From positions 62,001-126,000 of the forward strand of contig NZ_LGTC01000001.1 in assembly GCF_001262605.1 (NCBI RefSeq): a DNA stretch of 64,000 nt, read 5' to 3'. Both the position numbers and the translations under genes were made by a program. The notes under the pieces are model-generated. The model was given only the letters and a program-made list of their open reading frames with translations. It did no database searches and was not told the DNA's origin. Positions 60,952 to 64,000 of this stretch are shown piece after piece. Origin of the DNA: Pseudobacteroides cellulosolvens ATCC 35603 = DSM 2933. Lineage in GTDB: Bacteria; Bacillota; Clostridia; Acetivibrionales; DSM-2933. The stretch's first letter is position 1. Every line of letters begins with the position of its first letter.

Positions 60952-62622
60952 ATGCCTTTAAATAAAAGATTCAGTTTAGTTGTTAATTTTTTTATAATTA
61001 TATTCGTATTACTTGTATCAAGAATATTTTATATACAGTTTTTTCAGGGAGAAAAGCTGGATTCTGATGCGTCTGCACAAAGAATTTCTGCTGCTACTAT
61101 TGAAAAACCAAGGGGAAGTATTGTTGATAGAAATTTTATTCCTTTTACAAACAGAGCGGTGGAGAGTTCTCTTGTACTTGAACCATTACTGTTAAGGGGC
61201 AAGAATGAATATATTCAAAAGCTGTCTGGAGCTTTAGGTATAAATGTTGAAAAGTTAAAAGGAGAGATCGCTTGTAAAAAGGTGCCTATAATTATGGAAA
61301 TTCAACCGGAAAAGATAGATGAAGCCCATAGCCTTAAAGGAAGAGGAGTTTCGGTCTTAAATAAATTAAAAAGGTATGGCGAATATTCGTTACTGGCTCA
61401 TGTTTTGGGTTACCTGAATAAGACAGATCATGTTGGGGCAGCTGGATTGGAAAAATTCTACGATAATGACTTGAAAGCTTCAAATGAAAACTCTATAAGG
61501 ATTGTAACCAATGCAAACGACAAAATTTTACAAGGAATTGGATGCAGGATAAAAAGAGCTGGGACCGATGGTGGGATGCTTGGTGTAAAGCTTACTGTTG
61601 ATTACCATATACAGAAAATAACTGAGGATATAATGGCTAAGTATAGCATGAATGGTGCTGTAGTAGTGGAAGATGTAAATACAGGGGATATAGTTGCTAT
61701 GGCAAGCAGCCCTGAGTTTAATCAGAATGATGTGGGAAGGTATCTTAAAAGTCCACTGAATGAGCTTTTTAACAGGGCGGTTGCATCCTACAATATTGGA
61801 TCTGTCTTCAAAGTGGTTAGTGCTGCAGCAGCTTTAGAGTCCAATATTTCGTTAGGCGATGACTATATTTGTAATGGAATTATAAAGCTTGGAGACAGGG
61901 AATTTAGATGTTCCTCATATGATAGGGGAGGACATGGGAAAATTGGTTTTAGTGAGGCATTTGCAAATTCATGCAATACATATTTTATTGATCTTGGAAT
62001 AAAAGTAGGTTCAAAGAGACTTATAACAATGGCAGAAAAGTTTGGATTCGGTAAGGTGACAGGGATTGGATCTCAAGGTGTTGATGAGGCAGGCGGCAAT
62101 ATACCGTCTGTAAAAGACAGTTATACAGACGGAGATATAGCCAATATGTCCATAGGTCAGGGAGGTATAATGGCAACGCCTGTTCAGGTTGCGGATATGA
62201 TTGCGACAGTAGCAAATGGAGGTATTAAGAATCAGGTTAATATTATTGATTCAATTATTGATGCAGATGGAAAAGAGGTAAGAAAGGTCCGGAGATCGGG
62301 CTGGAATAGAGTTATTTCTAAAAATACGGCACAAAAGCTAAGTGAAATGATGGCTGCTACGGTTGAGCATGGAACCGGTACAAAAGCCAAACCGGAGGAG
62401 AATTTTATTGCATGCGGAAAGACGGGCAGTGCTGAAACCGGTGTTTATATAAATGGCGAAAAGGTTGTGCATGGATGGTTTGCGGGTTATTTTCCGGGAA
62501 ATAATCCTAAATATTCGGTTGCTGTTTTTGTAGAAAACGGGAAAAGTGGAGGACAAGCGGCAGGACCCATATTCAAGGAAATAGCAGAAGGTATTTTTCG
62601 AAGTCAATCGATACCGAATTGA
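60952..62622 (+). CDS. Class B penicillin-binding protein (PBP2/SpoVD-like)
   Basis: 556 residues: N-terminal anchor (residues 8-28), dimerisation domain with EKPRGSIVDRNFIPF, transpeptidase with YNIGSVFKVV (SxxK), ANSCNTYF (SxN) and ACGKTGSAETG (KTG). No PASTA domain. Crosslinks septal or spore peptidoglycan. The location before sigK hints at, but does not prove, a sporulation role. Confidence 0.9.
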   Translation: MPLNKRFSLVVNFFIIIFVLLVSRIFYIQFFQGEKLDSDASAQRISAATIEKPRGSIVDRNFIPFTNRAVESSLVLEPLLLRGKNEYIQKLSGALGINVEKLKGEIACKKVPIIMEIQPEKIDEAHSLKGRGVSVLNKLKRYGEYSLLAHVLGYLNKTDHVGAAGLEKFYDNDLKASNENSIRIVTNANDKILQGIGCRIKRAGTDGGMLGVKLTVDYHIQKITEDIMAKYSMNGAVVVEDVNTGDIVAMASSPEFNQNDVGRYLKSPLNELFNRAVASYNIGSVFKVVSAAAALESNISLGDDYICNGIIKLGDREFRCSSYDRGGHGKIGFSEAFANSCNTYFIDLGIKVGSKRLITMAEKFGFGKVTGIGSQGVDEAGGNIPSVKDSYTDGDIANMSIGQGGIMATPVQVADMIATVANGGIKNQVNIIDSIIDADGKEVRKVRRSGWNRVISKNTAQKLSEMMAATVEHGTGTKAKPEENFIACGKTGSAETGVYINGEKVVHGWFAGYFPGNNPKYSVAVFVENGKSGGQAAGPIFKEIAEGIFRSQSIPN

Positions 62623-62729
62623 AAAATTCATTAAAAAAAATTATAAAAAAATGATGATAAGAATATGCACACATTCAATACTCAATATCATATATTTATA
62701 GAGTAACCTATTTTTAGGAGGTGCCCAGC

Positions 62730-63086
62730 TTGTTATCTGTCTTATTTCCAATGGTTGCTAATACCCTAAATAGTATGATTTTTTTGATAGGCTATGTCTC
62801 AAATGGGAACTCTTTTCCACAACCATTATCTCATGAAGAGGAACTTGAATATCTGGGTAAATTTAAGAATGGAAGCGAAGAGGCCAGAAATATCCTAATA
62901 GAGAGGAACTTAAGGCTTGTTGCCCATATTGTAAAAAAATACAATTCTTCAGGTTATGACAGCGATGACCTTATATCAATAGGAACCATAGGGCTTATCA
63001 AGGCAATTTCCACTTTTGATCAGACTAAAGGAGCACGTCTTGCAACATATGCTGTACGTTGTATTGAAAATGCTATACATATGTAG
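62730..63086 (+). pseudogene. sigK: Sigma factor K, N-terminal half only
   Basis: 118 residues starting at TTG 62730, 7 nt after AGGAGGT; the GTG at 62721 overlaps that box. The hydrophobic pro-sequence (MIFLIGYVSNG), FPQPLSHEEELEYL, ARNILIERNLRLVAHIVKKY and DLISIGTIGLIKAI are characteristic of pro-sigma-K. The frame ends after RCIENAIHM. In intact SigK this would continue with EILMHLR-like residues and regions 2.4-4. The break is at AATG (63069-63072), the place where skin elements interrupt sigK in other spore formers. Confidence 0.85.
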
Positions 63087-63106
63087 AGGAAACATATATA
63101 ATATCT

Positions 63107-63154
63107 AAAGAAATAACTTCCTCTACAAGCTCGTAAGGGGAAGTTTATTTCTTT
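63107..63154. terminator. Imperfect stem-loop between convergent genes
   Basis: AAAGAAATAACTTCC (63107-63121) pairs with GGAAGTTTATTTCTTT (63139-63154) with one bulged base. No clear U-tract beyond the arms. Possible bidirectional terminator. Confidence 0.5.
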
Positions 63155-63162
63155 AACATTAG

Positions 63163-63405
63163 TTATTTCATATTGACGGTTTTAACGTTGACTCCCTTTA
63201 GGGATTCCAATTCTTTAGAGAGACTTTCGATTTTTTCTTCTCTGTCACGTATGTTTAATGTTATAAGGCCATGATCTTCTTCACCTGGGTCATGTATACC
63301 CACTCTGGATAAAATGCTGTCTCCAAACTTGGTCAGTATCTCCTGAACCTTTGGAGCAGATTCGGTTCTTCTGTCAACCAAAATTCCCATAATAGTAAGG
63401 CTCAT
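63163..63405 (-). CDS. TM1266-type iron-only hydrogenase system regulator (ACT-like)
   Basis: 80 residues: MGILVDRRTESAPKVQEILT, ILSRVGIHDP, GLITLNIRDREEKIESL. This is the small ACT-like family often linked to [FeFe]-hydrogenase maturation genes. GAGAG box before the ATG. Typical of anaerobic hydrogen-producing clostridia. Confidence 0.82.
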   Translation of the reverse strand: MSLTIMGILVDRRTESAPKVQEILTKFGDSILSRVGIHDPGEEDHGLITLNIRDREEKIESLSKELESLKGVNVKTVNMK

Positions 63406-63632
63406 ACAAACTCTCCTTCATAAAAGATTTTGTTAATGTCTCTGAAATTACGGCGTATTCTACACAACAATTTCATTCTTAAAATGTACAAGTTAGGTTT
63501 TATTTATACTTGTATTTAAGCAAATGAGTGCTACGCATAATAAAAACTTCAATACAAATAATAAGAAAAACTAAAACTTAATGATAATCAATTTGGTTAT
63601 CTATAAGTATTTTTAAATACGGAGGTGTTTCC

Positions 63633-64000
63633 TTGAAGAAAATAAGATTAGGTGTTATTGGGACTGGATATGCGTGGGAACGACTTCACTACCCGGCACT
63701 TAGTGAATTAAATGATAAGTATGAAATTGCGGCACTTGTAAATCGCACTAGAAGCGATGCAGAGCAATTCGCTCAAAAGATAAATCTTGATACAAAAAAT
63801 GTATATGATGATTATAATGAGATGTTAAAGAGGGATGACATTGATGCAGTGGACATTTTAGTTCCCATAGAGGAAAACTATATTGTATCGGAGGCTGTTG
63901 CAAAAGCTGGGAAAGACTTTATCTGCGAGAAGCCGCAAGCACCCAATATGGATCAGGCAAAAAAGTATCTTGACCTTTCCAAAAAGTATAAAGTTAAAAT
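63633..64000 (+). CDS. Gfo/Idh/MocA-family oxidoreductase (3' end outside window)
   Basis: Partial, 122 residues visible from TTG 63633 (GGAGGTG box). KIRLGVIGTGYAWERLHYPA is the Rossmann start; VDILVPIEENYIV and DFICEKPQAP (the EKP motif) are typical. NAD(P)-dependent sugar or related dehydrogenase; substrate unknown. Confidence 0.9.
   Translation, partial: MKKIRLGVIGTGYAWERLHYPALSELNDKYEIAALVNRTRSDAEQFAQKINLDTKNVYDDYNEMLKRDDIDAVDILVPIEENYIVSEAVAKAGKDFICEKPQAPNMDQAKKYLDLSKKYKVK

Noticed and set aside
62641..62715. SigE-type promoter (CATATATT) upstream of sigK
   Set aside because: The -10-like octamer is present near 62689 but no -35 element lies at an acceptable distance.
62730..63086. 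The interrupted recombinase at 2.8/41 kb as the sigK skin recombinase
   Set aside because: A skin element must lie between the sigK 5' half and its 3' half, to the right of 63086, so genes to the left are outside it.
1..64000. CRISPR array
   Set aside because: No regularly spaced direct repeats were seen; the only tandem array is the 9-bp stop-codon repeat at 55285.
1..64000. tRNA or rRNA genes, for example as the prophage target
   Set aside because: No cloverleaf with a T-loop GGTTCGAATCC-like sequence or rRNA segment was recognised. The prophage target is a protein gene.

Overview
The window is low-GC Firmicute DNA, most likely from a spore-forming anaerobic clostridium. The evidence is AT-rich codon use, strong AGGAGG-type ribosome binding sites, a 2-oxoacid:ferredoxin oxidoreductase operon, glutamine synthetase III, a TM1266-type regulator, and the 5' half of the sporulation sigma factor gene sigK. 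An Acetivibrio/Ruminiclostridium-like host is a guess from gene style only.

Layout. Bases 1-2550 are host genes: the end of a membrane protein, a folate cyclo-ligase, a CPBP protease and a small hypothetical. A complete-looking HK97-type siphoprophage of about 37.7 kb (roughly 3195-40918) is inserted inside a host serine-recombinase gene. The 5' part of that gene is at 2808-3199 and the 3' part at 40914-42079. Joining the outer halves of the two junctions restores the recombinase reading frame. Joining the inner halves restores a phage attP with 13-bp perfect inverted arms around an 8-bp centre containing a GA crossover dinucleotide.

Prophage order: large serine integrase next to attL; three small leftward membrane-protein genes; a LexA-box-controlled 39-aa gene facing a CI-like repressor; a divergent switch with three matching operators; an early region with many small genes, a DUF3102/Cys-cluster protein, a candidate recombination directionality factor, a nuclease, SF2 helicase, SSB and primase-helicase; a probable origin; an ArpU-like late regulator and late promoter; HNH nuclease; a foreign-looking HEPN/zinc-ribbon cassette; P27-type terminase; portal, protease and capsid; a sugar-binding-like head protein; an acyltransferase moron; connectors and tail genes with a -1 frameshift in the tail chaperone; a lysis module; a Dam methylase; and a membrane-protein cassette with its own promoter. 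The right end is scarred: it holds a truncated gene, an antisense gene fragment and a 96-bp copy of the endolysin 3' region, followed by terminators and attR.

The host resumes at 42 kb. It holds a frameshifted trypsin-like protein lacking the catalytic His, an archaeal-type phosphoglycerate mutase, a frameshifted flavodoxin-like gene, TcdA, and an operon of P-loop ATPase, PilZ protein and four-subunit 2-oxoacid:ferredoxin oxidoreductase. Then come leftward glutamine synthetase III behind a leader terminator, a transglutaminase-like protein, a YmaF-like protein, TypA, an MltG/O-methyltransferase/U32 peptidase cluster, a class B PBP whose ribosome binding site lies inside a terminator hairpin, the truncated sigK, a TM1266-type regulator and the start of a Gfo/Idh/MocA oxidoreductase. 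The sigK break falls at the residue where skin elements interrupt sigK in other spore formers.
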